Shown piece by piece: positions 8,837 through 16,658 of a DNA stretch of 64,000 nucleotides. The notes under the pieces were generated by a model. That model was not told where the DNA came from. It worked only from the letters and a program-made list of their open reading frames with translations, and did not search any database. The DNA is from Teichococcus rhizosphaerae (GTDB lineage Bacteria; Pseudomonadota; Alphaproteobacteria; Acetobacterales; Acetobacteraceae): assembly GCF_002631185.1 (NCBI RefSeq), contig NZ_PDNU01000003.1, positions 62,001 through 126,000 of the forward strand, written 5' to 3'. Position numbers and translations under genes: made by a program. Position 1 is the first letter of the stretch; each line of letters begins with the position of its first letter.

Positions 8837-10360
8837 ATGAAGAAACACCCCGTCAAGGTCCACCCCTCCAAGGCGCTGCTGCCGCGCGAGGAGCAGCTGG
8901 CCTGGAAGATCGCCGGAGTCGCCGCCGACAAGGTGGCGGTGCAGAAGCCGGTGGCGGAGATGATCATCAACCGCATCATCGACAACGCGGCGGTGGCGAT
9001 CGCGGCGATCAACCGCTCCGCCCCCACCTCGGCGCGCGCCATGGCGATGGGCCACCCGCGCTCGGGCGGCGCCACCATCTTCGGCCTGCCCGGCAGCAAG
9101 GGCTTCTCGCCCGAGTGGGCGGCCTGGGCGAACGGCACGGCGGTGCGCGAGCTCGACATGCACGACACCTTCCTCGCCGCCGACTATTCGCACCCCGGCG
9201 ACAACATCCCGCCCGTGCTGGCCGTGGCGCAGACCATGGGCCGCTCCGGCAAGGACCTGATCCGCGGCCTCGCCACCGGCTATGAGATCCAGGTGGACCT
9301 GGTGCGCGCCATCTGCCTGCACGAGCACAAGGTGGACCACATCGCCCATCTCGGGCCCTCGGCCGCGGCGGGCATCGGCACGCTGCTCGGGCTGAAGCAG
9401 GAGGTGATCTACCAGGCGGTGCAGCAGGCGCTGCACACCTCCATCACCTTCCGCCAGAGCCGCAAGGGCGAGATCTCCTCCTGGAAGGCCTTCGCGCCCG
9501 CCCATGCCGGCAAGCTGGCCGTCGAGGCGGTGGACCGCGCCATGCGCGGCGAGGGCGCGCCGAGCCCGATCTACGAGGGCGAGGATTCGGTCATCGCCTG
9601 GGTCCTCTCCGGCCGCAGCAACCGCGACGACGTCTATGGCCCCACCTATTACGAGGTGCCGCTGCCGGAGAAGGGCGAGCCCAAGCGCGCCATCCTCGAC
9701 ACCTACACCAAGGAGCACTCGGCCGAGTACCAGAGCCAGGCGCTGATCGACCTCGCCTTCAAGCTGCGGGAGCAGATCCCGGACCAGGAGGCGATCGAGA
9801 AGATCATCATCCACACCAGCCACCACACCCACTACGTGATCGGCACCGGCGCCAACGACCCGCAGAAGATGGACCCCAAGGCCAGCCGCGAGACGCTGGA
9901 CCACTCCATCATGTACATCTTCGCGGTCGCCCTGCAGGACGGGCGCTGGCACCATGTGGACAGCTACGCGCCGAAGCGCGCCGGGCGGGCCGACACGGTG
10001 CGGCTGTGGCACAAGATCGAGACGCGCGAGGACCCGGAGTGGACCCGCCGCTACCACTCGACCGATCCGGACGAGAAGGCCTTCGGCGCGCGGGTGGAGA
10101 TCGTCTTCAAGGACGGCACGACGCTGGTGGACGAGATGGCGGTGGCCAATGCCCACCCGCTGGGCGCCAGGCCCTTCGGCCGGGCGGACTACATCCGCAA
10201 GTTCGAGATCCTGACCGAGGGGCTGATCTCGCCGCGCGAGAGCCGCCGCTTCCTCGATGTGGTGCAGGACCTGCCGGCCCTCGGCGCGGGCGAGCTGCAC
10301 CTGCTCAATGTCAGCCTGCCGCGCGGCGCGCTGGCCGAGGGTAGGCCGGGCATCTTCTGA
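8837..10360 (+). CDS. prpD: 2-methylcitrate dehydratase (MmgE/PrpD family)
   Basis: Dehydrates 2-methylcitrate to 2-methyl-cis-aconitate in the methylcitrate cycle, which oxidises propionyl-CoA. The 507-residue length and the sequence from [20 protein letters not shown] through [21 protein letters not shown] and [18 protein letters not shown] match the PrpD subfamily of MmgE/PrpD rather than shorter iminodisuccinate-epimerase-like members. The ATG follows GAGGGAGAG at about 10 nt. The 2-methylcitrate synthase gene lies downstream, separated by an acetyltransferase remnant. prpB and an aconitase (acnD/acnM) are not in the window. Control by the divergent LysR protein is inferred. Confidence 0.92.
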   Translation: MKKHPVKVHPSKALLPREEQLAWKIAGVAADKVAVQKPVAEMIINRIIDNAAVAIAAINRSAPTSARAMAMGHPRSGGATIFGLPGSKGFSPEWAAWANGTAVRELDMHDTFLAADYSHPGDNIPPVLAVAQTMGRSGKDLIRGLATGYEIQVDLVRAICLHEHKVDHIAHLGPSAAAGIGTLLGLKQEVIYQAVQQALHTSITFRQSRKGEISSWKAFAPAHAGKLAVEAVDRAMRGEGAPSPIYEGEDSVIAWVLSGRSNRDDVYGPTYYEVPLPEKGEPKRAILDTYTKEHSAEYQSQALIDLAFKLREQIPDQEAIEKIIIHTSHHTHYVIGTGANDPQKMDPKASRETLDHSIMYIFAVALQDGRWHHVDSYAPKRAGRADTVRLWHKIETREDPEWTRRYHSTDPDEKAFGARVEIVFKDGTTLVDEMAVANAHPLGARPFGRADYIRKFEILTEGLISPRESRRFLDVVQDLPALGAGELHLLNVSLPRGALAEGRPGIF

Positions 10361-10362
10361 GC

Positions 10363-10689
10363 GTGCCGCCGGGCGTCACCCCGCGCCCCGGGCGGCCGGA
10401 GGACGCGCCGCGCCGCGCGGCCATCCACCGCGCCGCGCGGGAGGCGGCGGGCGAGCCGCCCGGCCCGCGCGTCGGCCTGTTCCGCATCGCCCGCAACCAC
10501 GCGGCGCGCGCCTTCTGCGCACGCCACGGCTTCCGCCCCGTTGCCGCCAGCGACGGGGCCGGCACCGAGGAAGGCGAGCCCGGCCTGCTGCTGCGGCGCC
10601 CGGAAGGGCGGCGCCGGCGGCGGAACCGGCCGCCTTTCCAGGCGCCGCCCCCTTGCCAAGAACCACCCAGGAAGGAACGACACCCATGA
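10363..10689 (+). pseudogene. Internally deleted GNAT acetyltransferase remnant
   Basis: A 108-codon reading frame from a GTG two bases past prpD and ending over the prpC start. Its first part (TPRPGRPEDAPRRAAIHRAA) resembles the N-terminus of GNAT acetyltransferases, and it passes directly into FRIARNHAARAFCARHGFRP and a GAGTEEGEPGLLLRR tail, which resemble the C-terminal GNAT signature (N-x-x-A-R-x-F-Y-x-x-x-G-F). The central acetyl-CoA-binding motif A is missing. About 80-90 residues seem to have been lost in one deletion, after which the tail became Arg/Pro-rich. I treat it as a pseudogene between prpD and prpC; a functional micro-protein is less likely. Confidence 0.5.
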
Positions 10690-11822
10690 GCGACACCCAG
10701 CCCGACATCCGCAAGGGCCTGGTCGGCGTCATCGCCGATGTTTCCGCCGTCTCCAAGGTGATGCCGGAAACCAACAGCCTGACCTATCGCGGCTATGCCG
10801 TGCAGGACCTGGCGGAGCAGTGCTCCTTCGAGGAGGTGGCCTACCTGCTGTGGAACGGCGAGCTGCCGAATGCCGAGCAGCTCGCCGGGTTCCGGCGCGA
10901 GGAAGCCTCGCAGCGCGGCATCAGCCCGGCGCTGCACCAGGTGATCCAGGCCTTCCCGCACGACGCGCACCCGATGGACGCGATCCGCACCGCCGTCAGC
11001 TTCCTCGGCATGGAGGACCCGGAGGCGGCGGATGTCTCCGAGCCCGCGACGCGGCGCAAGGCGATGCGCCTGCTGGCCAAGATCCCGACCGCCATCGCCG
11101 CCGCGCACCGCGCCACCAAGGGCCAGGCGCCGGTGGAGCCCGACCCGAAGCTCACCTTCGCCGAGAACTTCTTTCATGTCGTGTTCGGCAAGGTGCCGCA
11201 GCCCGAGGTGGTCAAGGCCTTCGACGTTTCCCTGATCCTCTATGCCGAGCACGGCTTCAACGCCTCCACCTTCACCGCCCGCACCGTCACCAGCACGGGC
11301 GCCGACCTGCACGGCGCCGTCACCGCCGGCATCGCCGCCCTGAAGGGCCCGCTGCATGGCGGCGCCAACGAGGCGGTCATGCACATGCTGGCCGAGATCG
11401 GCGAGCCGTCGAAGGCGGTCGCCTGGCTGGAGGGCAAGTTCGACCACAAGGCGCTGGTGATGGGCTTCGGCCATCGCGTCTACAAGAACGGCGACAGCCG
11501 CGTGCCCACCATGACCAGGTACGCGGAGAAGATGGCCGAGGTGGTGGGCGACCGCCGCTGGATGGAGATGAGCCGCCTGCTGGCCGCCGCCATGCTGGAG
11601 CGCAAGAACATCCATCCCAACCTCGATTTCCCCGCCGGCCCCGCCTACCACCTGATGGGCTTCGACATCCCGCTCTTCACCCCGATCTTCGTGGCCAGCC
11701 GCATCACCGGCTGGGCGGCGCACGTCATCGAGCAGGCGGCCGACAACCGGCTCATCCGCCCGCTCTCGCACTACACCGGCGTGGCGCAGCGCGAGGTTCC
11801 CGCGCTCGGCGCGCGCGGCTGA
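10686..11822 (+). CDS. prpC: 2-methylcitrate synthase / citrate synthase
   Basis: Condenses propionyl-CoA (or acetyl-CoA) with oxaloacetate. The 378-residue length is that of the PrpC/short citrate synthase branch, clearly shorter than the 435-residue GltA found elsewhere in this window. Citrate-synthase catalytic residues are present: His224 in [11 protein letters not shown], His263 in FGHRVYK and Asp314 in NLDFPAG. The ATG has a good AGGAAGGAA site. Context with prpD makes 2-methylcitrate synthase the preferred call. A strong hairpin 30 nt past the stop ends the operon. Confidence 0.92.
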   Translation: MSDTQPDIRKGLVGVIADVSAVSKVMPETNSLTYRGYAVQDLAEQCSFEEVAYLLWNGELPNAEQLAGFRREEASQRGISPALHQVIQAFPHDAHPMDAIRTAVSFLGMEDPEAADVSEPATRRKAMRLLAKIPTAIAAAHRATKGQAPVEPDPKLTFAENFFHVVFGKVPQPEVVKAFDVSLILYAEHGFNASTFTARTVTSTGADLHGAVTAGIAALKGPLHGGANEAVMHMLAEIGEPSKAVAWLEGKFDHKALVMGFGHRVYKNGDSRVPTMTRYAEKMAEVVGDRRWMEMSRLLAAAMLERKNIHPNLDFPAGPAYHLMGFDIPLFTPIFVASRITGWAAHVIEQAADNRLIRPLSHYTGVAQREVPALGARG

Positions 11823-11852
11823 TTTCCTTTCCTTCAAGGACTCCGCAACAGG

Positions 11853-11881
11853 AACGCGGCGCCGGGCAACGGCGCCGCGTT
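11853..11881 (+). terminator. Intrinsic terminator after prpC
   Basis: Perfect 12-bp stem (aacgcggcgccg / cggcgccgcgtt) with the 5-nt loop ggcaa, followed by tgtcgtt. The T-run is short, but stem quality and position make this the probable end of the prpD-prpC transcript. Confidence 0.7.
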
Positions 11882-11943
11882 TGTCGTTCAGGCATGCGGT
11901 GCTTTTCGCGCGGTGGATTTGCAACGGCGAGGGGCGGATTTCG

Positions 11944-11972
11944 TTGACAAGCGGATTGCGCGTGAAGATAGC
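11944..11972 (+). promoter_or_regulatory. Candidate sigma-70 promoter for the H1-like gene
   Basis: A consensus TTGACA is followed after a 17-bp spacer by GATAGC, a poor but correctly spaced -10. It sits in the 430-bp gap between prpC and the H1-like gene, leaving a leader of about 270 nt. Apart from the terminator and this promoter I see no gene in that gap. Confidence 0.35.
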
Positions 11973-12255
11973 GTGTTTCCGTCGCGTACCGGTTCCGCGC
12001 GATTCGCATGGTGAGTGTCAAGAGACCTCGTGCGCATCGGATGCCGGCAAGGGCGGCACGGTTCGGAAGGACAGCTCGCATGGGCGGCCAGGCAGGGCAC
12101 GACACCGCGAAGGGCCACAGGCCAATCGGGTGCGGAGCCTTTCTGTTGCGCCCGTCCGGGCAAGGGCATTTCCGGAGCGGTGCGCAGGCCGGAAACGGCG
12201 CGCATCGCCCCGGCATGCCGGGCGGCGTCGGTTGGCAAGAAAAGGAGACCAGCAC

Positions 12256-13503
12256 ATGAGTGACGACACGACGAGCAGCCCGCCCCGCGCGCTGCCCATG
12301 GCGATGAGCGCCAGCCGCCGCACCGCGGCCACCCGCAAGGCAAGCTCCGCCGGCCGCAAGGCTCCCGCCAAGACCGCGGCCAAGGCCCCCGCGAAGGCAG
12401 CGCCGAAGAAGACGGCCGCGAAGGCCACTCCCGCGAAGGCTGCGGCGAAGTCCACGGCCAGGACGCCGGCCGCGCGCGGCGCCGCCAAGACCGCCACCAA
12501 GGCGCCCGCGCGCAAGGCCGCCGCGCCGAAGGCGAGCGCCGCCCGCAAGGGCACGGCGACGAGCCGCACGGCGACAACGGCGCGCAAGGCCGCCGCGCCG
12601 AAGGCCAGCGCCGCCCGCAAGAGCACGGCGACGAGCCGCACGGCGACGACGGCACGCAAGGCCGCCACGCCGAAGGCGAGCCCCGCCCGCAAGAGCACGG
12701 CAACGACGGCGCGCAAGGCCGCCACGCCGAAGGCGAGCCCCGCGCGCAAGAGCACGGCGACGACGGCGCGCAAGGCCGCCACGCCGAAGGCGAGCACCGC
12801 GCGCAAGAGCACGGCGACGACGGCGCGCAAGGCCGCCACGCCGAAGGCGAGCCCCGCGCGCAAGAGCACGGCGACGAGCCGCACGGCGACGACGGCGCGC
12901 AAGGCCGCCACGCCGAAGGCGAGCGCCGCCCGCAAGAGCACGGCGACGAGCCGCACGGCGACGACGGCGCGCAAGTCCGCCACGCCGAAGGCGAGCGCCG
13001 CCCGCAAGAGCACGGCGACGAGCCGCACGGCGACGACGGCGCGCAAGGCCGCCACGCCGAAGGCGAGCGCCGCCCGCAAGAGCACGGCGACGAGCCGCAC
13101 GGCGACGACGGCGCGCAAGTCCGCCACGCCGAAGGCGAGCGCCGCCCGCAAGAGCACGGCGACGAGCCGCACGGCGACGACGGCACGCAAGGCCACCACG
13201 CCGAAGGCGGCGGCTCCGGCCCGGCGCCGTGCCGCGGCGCCGCGCAAGGCCAGGCAGGCCGCCGTGGCGCTGGGCGAGAGCATGATCGACACGCTGGCGG
13301 AAATGCCGCAGCAGGCGGCGGCGGTGGCCGAGGCGGTGCTCGGCGATGCCGGCCGTGACGACGCGCCGGCGCCCAAGCCCGCGCGCGCGCGCCGCAAGAA
13401 GGCCGCCGAGGCGCCGGCCGCGGAGGCCGAGCCGATGAGCGCGCCCGAGCGCGAGCCCGAGGCGGAAGCGGAGGCCAAGGCCGAGGCCCCCGCCGGCAAC
13501 TGA
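12256..13503 (+). CDS. Histone H1-like Lys/Ala-rich repeat protein
   Basis: A 415-residue, strongly basic protein resembling the C-terminal tail of eukaryotic histone H1 and bacterial AlgP/Hc1-like DNA-binding proteins. Residues 1-84 carry PAKKA-type spacing (KAPAKTAAKAPAKAAPKK). Residues 85-309 are ten tandem units of 24 or 19 residues with consensus ARKAATPKASAARKSTATSRTATT, and a partial eleventh follows. A final segment holds one amphipathic helix (ALGESMIDTLAEMPQQ...) and an acidic Ala/Glu tail. The ATG follows AAAGGAGA at a good distance. It is probably a nucleoid-binding protein, inferred from composition. Repeat number is expected to vary between strains. It is flanked by terminators, so monocistronic. 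Confidence 0.8.
   Translation: MSDDTTSSPPRALPMAMSASRRTAATRKASSAGRKAPAKTAAKAPAKAAPKKTAAKATPAKAAAKSTARTPAARGAAKTATKAPARKAAAPKASAARKGTATSRTATTARKAAAPKASAARKSTATSRTATTARKAATPKASPARKSTATTARKAATPKASPARKSTATTARKAATPKASTARKSTATTARKAATPKASPARKSTATSRTATTARKAATPKASAARKSTATSRTATTARKSATPKASAARKSTATSRTATTARKAATPKASAARKSTATSRTATTARKSATPKASAARKSTATSRTATTARKATTPKAAAPARRRAAAPRKARQAAVALGESMIDTLAEMPQQAAAVAEAVLGDAGRDDAPAPKPARARRKKAAEAPAAEAEPMSAPEREPEAEAEAKAEAPAGN
12508..13206 (+). repeat. In-frame 72/57-bp coding tandem repeat array
   Basis: Ten units run from 12508 to 13182 with lengths 72, 72, 57, 57, 57, 72, 72, 72, 72 and 72 bp, plus a 24-bp partial. The 57-bp units lack a 15-bp block coding TATSR or equivalent. 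Units 7+8 (12895-13038) and 9+10 (13039-13182) form a second-order 144-bp duplication, each pair alternating RKAATPK and RKSATPK. Confidence 0.95.
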
Positions 13504-13534
13504 GCCGCCGGCCGGAGGCACGGCCGGAAGCGAG

Positions 13535-13565
13535 AAAAGGCGCCGTGGCCGCACGGCGCCTTTTT
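13535..13565 (+). terminator. Strong intrinsic terminator of the H1-like gene
   Basis: A 12-bp perfect stem (aaaaggcgccgt / acggcgcctttt) with a 6-nt loop and five Ts. It lies 31 nt after the stop codon and is the best intrinsic terminator in the window. Confidence 0.88.
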
Positions 13566-13704
13566 CTGTGGCCCCTTTCCCGCGGGCCTTTTTCCATGGG
13601 CGGAGCTTCTTGTGGCCGGGCGCGCTTTTCGTGGCGGCACGGCTGGCCTAGCTTCGGCCCGCCGCGCGGCGCTGGCTGCGCGCCCCGTGCCACGAGGAAC
13701 GTCC

Positions 13705-14688
13705 ATGACCGAGAATCTGCACCGCGTCCTGTATCTGAGCCATGCGCCGGAGGCGGTCTACGCCATGTGGCGCAAGGCCCTGCCGGAAGGGTGCGAGCTG
13801 CTGACCCTTTCGGCCAACAGCGACGCGGAGCGGCTGGAGAAGCTCGCCATCGCCGATGCGGTGATCGTGGCGCCCGCCGTGCTGCGGCCGGAATGGGTGG
13901 AGAAGGCGCCCCGGCTGAAGCTGGTGCAGCACCAGGGCGTGGGCTGGCAGGGCGAGACGCCCATCCCGGAGCTGCGCGCGCGGAACATCCGCCTGGCCAT
14001 CAACCCCTCCGGCACCGCCGAGGTGGTGAGCGAGCACGCGCTGGCGCTGATGTTCGCCTGCCTGCGGCACATCCCGCGCACCGACGCGGCCATGCGGCGC
14101 GGCGAATGGCTCGGCACGGCGCTGCGCACCGTCTCGCGCAACCTGCGCGGCCGCACGGTGGGCATCGTCGGCATGGGGCGCATCGGCTCTGCGGTCGCGG
14201 CGCTGCTGCAGCCCTTCAAGGTGCGCGGCCTCTACGCCGATCCCTACCAGAAGCTGCCCGAGGGGCTGGAGCTGGCGCTCGGCTTCCGCCGCGTGGAGCT
14301 GGACGAGCTGCTGCGCGAGTCCGAGGTGGTGACGCTGCACCTGCCGGCCACGCCCGAGACGCACCACCTGTTCAGCGACGACACCCTCGCGCGAATGCGG
14401 CGCGACGCGGTGCTGATCAATTGCGCCCGCGGCGCGGTGGTGGACGAGGCGGCGCTGGCCCGTGCGCTGAAGGCGGGCACCATCCGCGCCGCTGGCATCG
14501 ACGTGTTCGAGCCCGAGCCGCCGCGCCCGGACAACCCGCTTTTCGCGCTCGACAACGTGGTGCTGACGCCGCACGTCGCCGCCGGCACGCTGGACGCCAT
14601 GGAGGCCAAGGTGGCGGGCGCCACGGCCAATATCGGCCGCTTCTTCCGGGGCGAGGCGCTGCAGGACGAGATCGACCTTTCGGCCTGA
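13705..14688 (+). CDS. D-isomer-specific 2-hydroxyacid dehydrogenase
   Basis: NAD(P)-dependent dehydrogenase that interconverts 2-hydroxy and 2-oxo acids. The 327 residues have the two-domain formate/glycerate dehydrogenase fold: Rossmann loop GMGRIG (156-161), substrate Arg242 in NCARGAVVDE, Glu in FEPEPP (269-271) and the catalytic His290 in TPHVAAGT. The ATG follows ACGAGGAA. Substrate is not predictable; phosphoglycerate dehydrogenase itself is unlikely because the regulatory C-terminal domain is absent. It is possibly functionally related to the tetronate genes 1.3 kb downstream, which need a dehydrogenase, but it lies on the opposite strand and that link is weak. Confidence 0.85.
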   Translation: MTENLHRVLYLSHAPEAVYAMWRKALPEGCELLTLSANSDAERLEKLAIADAVIVAPAVLRPEWVEKAPRLKLVQHQGVGWQGETPIPELRARNIRLAINPSGTAEVVSEHALALMFACLRHIPRTDAAMRRGEWLGTALRTVSRNLRGRTVGIVGMGRIGSAVAALLQPFKVRGLYADPYQKLPEGLELALGFRRVELDELLRESEVVTLHLPATPETHHLFSDDTLARMRRDAVLINCARGAVVDEAALARALKAGTIRAAGIDVFEPEPPRPDNPLFALDNVVLTPHVAAGTLDAMEAKVAGATANIGRFFRGEALQDEIDLSA

Positions 14689-14747
14689 GCGGGCGGCCCT
14701 TTCCCGTCCAAGCGGAAACCTGACGGCGGCTGGCGGCTTGATCCGCC

Positions 14748-15686
14748 ATGCGCGTGAAGGTCATCATCAATGCCGGCGGCGGCTCGGTGCGGGGGGAGGA
14801 CCTTTCCCTCCGCATCGCCGCCGCCTTCGCCCGGCACGGCGTCTGCGCCAGCATCGCACAGGTCGGGGGCGGGGAGGTCCTGGAGACCGCCCGGGCGGCC
14901 CTGGAGGAGCCCTGGGACGCCATCGTGGCCGGAGGTGGCGACGGCACCATCGGCACCGTGGCGGGGCTGCTGGCGGGCAGCGGAACGCCGCTCGGCGTGC
15001 TGCCCCTCGGCACCCTCAACCACTTCGCGCGAGACCTCGGCATCCCGGCCGAGCCGGAGGCGGCGGCGGCCATCATCGCCGCCGGTCATCTCCGCAGGGT
15101 GGACGTGGCGGAGGTGAACGGGCGGGTCTTCATCAACAACTCCTCGGTCGGCCTTTACGCCGACATGGTGGCGGAGCGCGACCGACACCGCCGCCGCCGC
15201 GGCTGGCGCAAGGGGCCGGCCATGCTGCTGGCCTCGGCGCGCATCTTCCTCCGCTTCGCGCGGCGGCGCCTGCTGGTGCGGTCAGGGGGGCGGCAGGAGC
15301 GGCTGCGCACGCCGCTCGTCTTCATCGGCAACAACACCTACAAGACCAGCCTGCCGCATGCCGGCACCCGCGCGGCGCTGGACGAGGGCACGCTCTGCCT
15401 TTGCGTCACGCGCCACCGCAGCCGGCTGGGGCTGCTGCGCCTCGGCCTGCGCGCGGCGCTTGGCCGGCTGCGGGCGGAGCGGGACTTCGAGATGCGGTGC
15501 GTGACGGAAGCCGAGATCCGCAGCCGCTCGCCGGTGCTGCGCGTCTCGCTCGATGGCGAGGTGGCCACCATGGCCACCCCGCTGCGCTACAGCATCCGCC
15601 CCGGCGCGCTGCGCGTGCTGGCGCCCGAGGCCGTCAGCGCCGCAGCAGACCGCCCGCCACCAGAAGGTCCGCCGTCGCCGGGCTGA
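14748..15686 (+). CDS. Diacylglycerol/sphingosine kinase-family lipid kinase
   Basis: Lipid kinase of the DAGK catalytic-domain family, 312 residues. The nucleotide-binding GGGDGT is at 62-67, followed by the family hallmark PLGTLNHFARDLG (86-98) and the C-terminal beta-sandwich ending in LRYSIRPGALRVL. YegS/BmrU-type proteins phosphorylate diacylglycerol, phosphatidylglycerol or sphingoid lipids at the inner leaflet; the substrate here is not determinable. Its last 53 nt overlap the 3' end of the convergent mgsA gene, leaving no room for an independent terminator. Confidence 0.85.
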   Translation: MRVKVIINAGGGSVRGEDLSLRIAAAFARHGVCASIAQVGGGEVLETARAALEEPWDAIVAGGGDGTIGTVAGLLAGSGTPLGVLPLGTLNHFARDLGIPAEPEAAAAIIAAGHLRRVDVAEVNGRVFINNSSVGLYADMVAERDRHRRRRGWRKGPAMLLASARIFLRFARRRLLVRSGGRQERLRTPLVFIGNNTYKTSLPHAGTRAALDEGTLCLCVTRHRSRLGLLRLGLRAALGRLRAERDFEMRCVTEAEIRSRSPVLRVSLDGEVATMATPLRYSIRPGALRVLAPEAVSAAADRPPPEGPPSPG

Positions 15687-16014
15687 AGGCGCAGGGCACG
15701 TCATAGACCAGCGCGATGCGCAGCAGCGCCTTGACGTCCACGTCATGCGCCTGCGGCGCCAGCGGGTCGGGGAAGAAGATCAGCGCCTCGATCTCCCCTT
15801 CGGCGATCATGCCGCCAATCTGCTGGTCGCCGCCGAGCGGCCCGCTCTTGACCGTGCGGATGTCGAGATCGGGGTTGCGCTCGCGCAGCACGCCGCCCGT
15901 GGTGGCGGTGCCGATGATGCGGTGCGGCGCCAGCTCCGCCGCGTGCCGCGCCGCCCATTCGGCGAGCGCCGGCTTCATCCGGTCATGCGCGACCAGGGCG
16001 AGGGTGATGGCCAT
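15634..16014 (-). CDS. mgsA: Methylglyoxal synthase
   Basis: Converts dihydroxyacetone phosphate to methylglyoxal plus phosphate. It is compact (126 residues) but complete: VAHDRMK (His10, Lys14), the TATTG phosphate-binding loop (36-40), SGPLGGDQQIG (57-67, with the general-base Asp63), FFPDPL (Asp83) and His90. It is the last gene of an otnK-otnC-mgsA operon, 11 nt after otnC. Since OtnC is expected to produce DHAP, this enzyme may drain that product when phosphate is limiting; this is inference from adjacency. The 3' end overlaps the convergent lipid kinase gene. Confidence 0.93.
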   Translation of the reverse strand: MAITLALVAHDRMKPALAEWAARHAAELAPHRIIGTATTGGVLRERNPDLDIRTVKSGPLGGDQQIGGMIAEGEIEALIFFPDPLAPQAHDVDVKALLRIALVYDVPCAFSPATADLLVAGGLLRR

Positions 16015-16025
16015 GCGCGCGCCGC

Positions 16026-16658
16026 TCAGCCGAAGGTGCTGAGCAGGTCGTCCACCTGCGCAGGCGTCAGCTCGCGCGCCGGCAGGCCGCGCAGCATCAT
16101 CGCCAGCTTGGCGGACTCCTCCAGCTCCTCGGCGGCATAGACGGCATCGACCAGCGTCTTGCCGGACACCACGGGGCCGTGGTTGGCCAGCAGCAGCGCG
16201 CGCGCATCGAGGGCGGCCTGGTGCACCGCCGGCTCCATGGCGGAATCGCCGGGGCGGTAATAGGGCACGATCGGCAGGCGGCGGCCGACGCGCATGACGA
16301 AATAAGGCGTCAGCGGCGGGATGGGCGCATCCTCGCCGGGTGCGGCGAGGCAGCCGATGGCGGTGGCATAAGTGGAGTGCAGGTGCACCACGGCGCCCGC
16401 CTCGGGCCGCGCGGTGAGCACGGCACGGTGCAGGAACACCTCCTTGGAGGGCTTGTCCCCGCCGACATGCGACCAGTCCGGCGCCAGCTTGCTGATGCGC
16501 GAGGGGCTGAGCCGGCCGAGGGAGGAGTTGGTCGGCGTCATCAGGTAGCCATCGGGCAGGCGCACGCTGATGTTGCCGGCGCTGCCGACGCTGTAGCCGC
16601 GGGCGAAGAGGCTGGCGCCGAGTTCGCAGAGCAGGTCGCGCAGTTCGGATTCGGTCAT
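16026..16658 (-). CDS. otnC: 3-oxo-tetronate 4-phosphate decarboxylase (class II aldolase fold)
   Basis: Class II aldolase/adducin-domain protein of 210 residues. It shows the N-terminal SAGNISVRLPDG loop, proposed catalytic Glu73 and zinc ligands His92, His94 (HLHST) and His160 (ANHGPVV). Coupling to otnK by an ATGA overlap and the shared length identify it as the OtnC type, which decarboxylates 3-oxo-tetronate 4-phosphate to DHAP and CO2 in tetronate catabolism. Fuculose- or ribulose-phosphate aldolase activity is the main alternative from fold alone. The upstream dehydrogenase and isomerase steps are not in this operon. Confidence 0.88.
   Translation of the reverse strand: MTESELRDLLCELGASLFARGYSVGSAGNISVRLPDGYLMTPTNSSLGRLSPSRISKLAPDWSHVGGDKPSKEVFLHRAVLTARPEAGAVVHLHSTYATAIGCLAAPGEDAPIPPLTPYFVMRVGRRLPIVPYYRPGDSAMEPAVHQAALDARALLLANHGPVVSGKTLVDAVYAAEELEESAKLAMMLRGLPARELTPAQVDDLLSTFG

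Noticed and set aside
7802-10300. An 832-codon minus-strand frame spanning LysR and prpD
   Set aside because: Only the last 307 codons are the LysR gene; the rest is antisense to prpD with shadow-type composition.
12508-13206. Possible CRISPR array
   Set aside because: Repeats are contiguous, in frame and without unique spacers, and no cas genes are present; it is a coding tandem repeat.
11888-13693. Long minus-strand frames (about 600 codons) opposite the H1-like gene
   Set aside because: They are by-products of a biased repeat; the plus strand has the ribosome binding site, the promoter-like element and the terminator.
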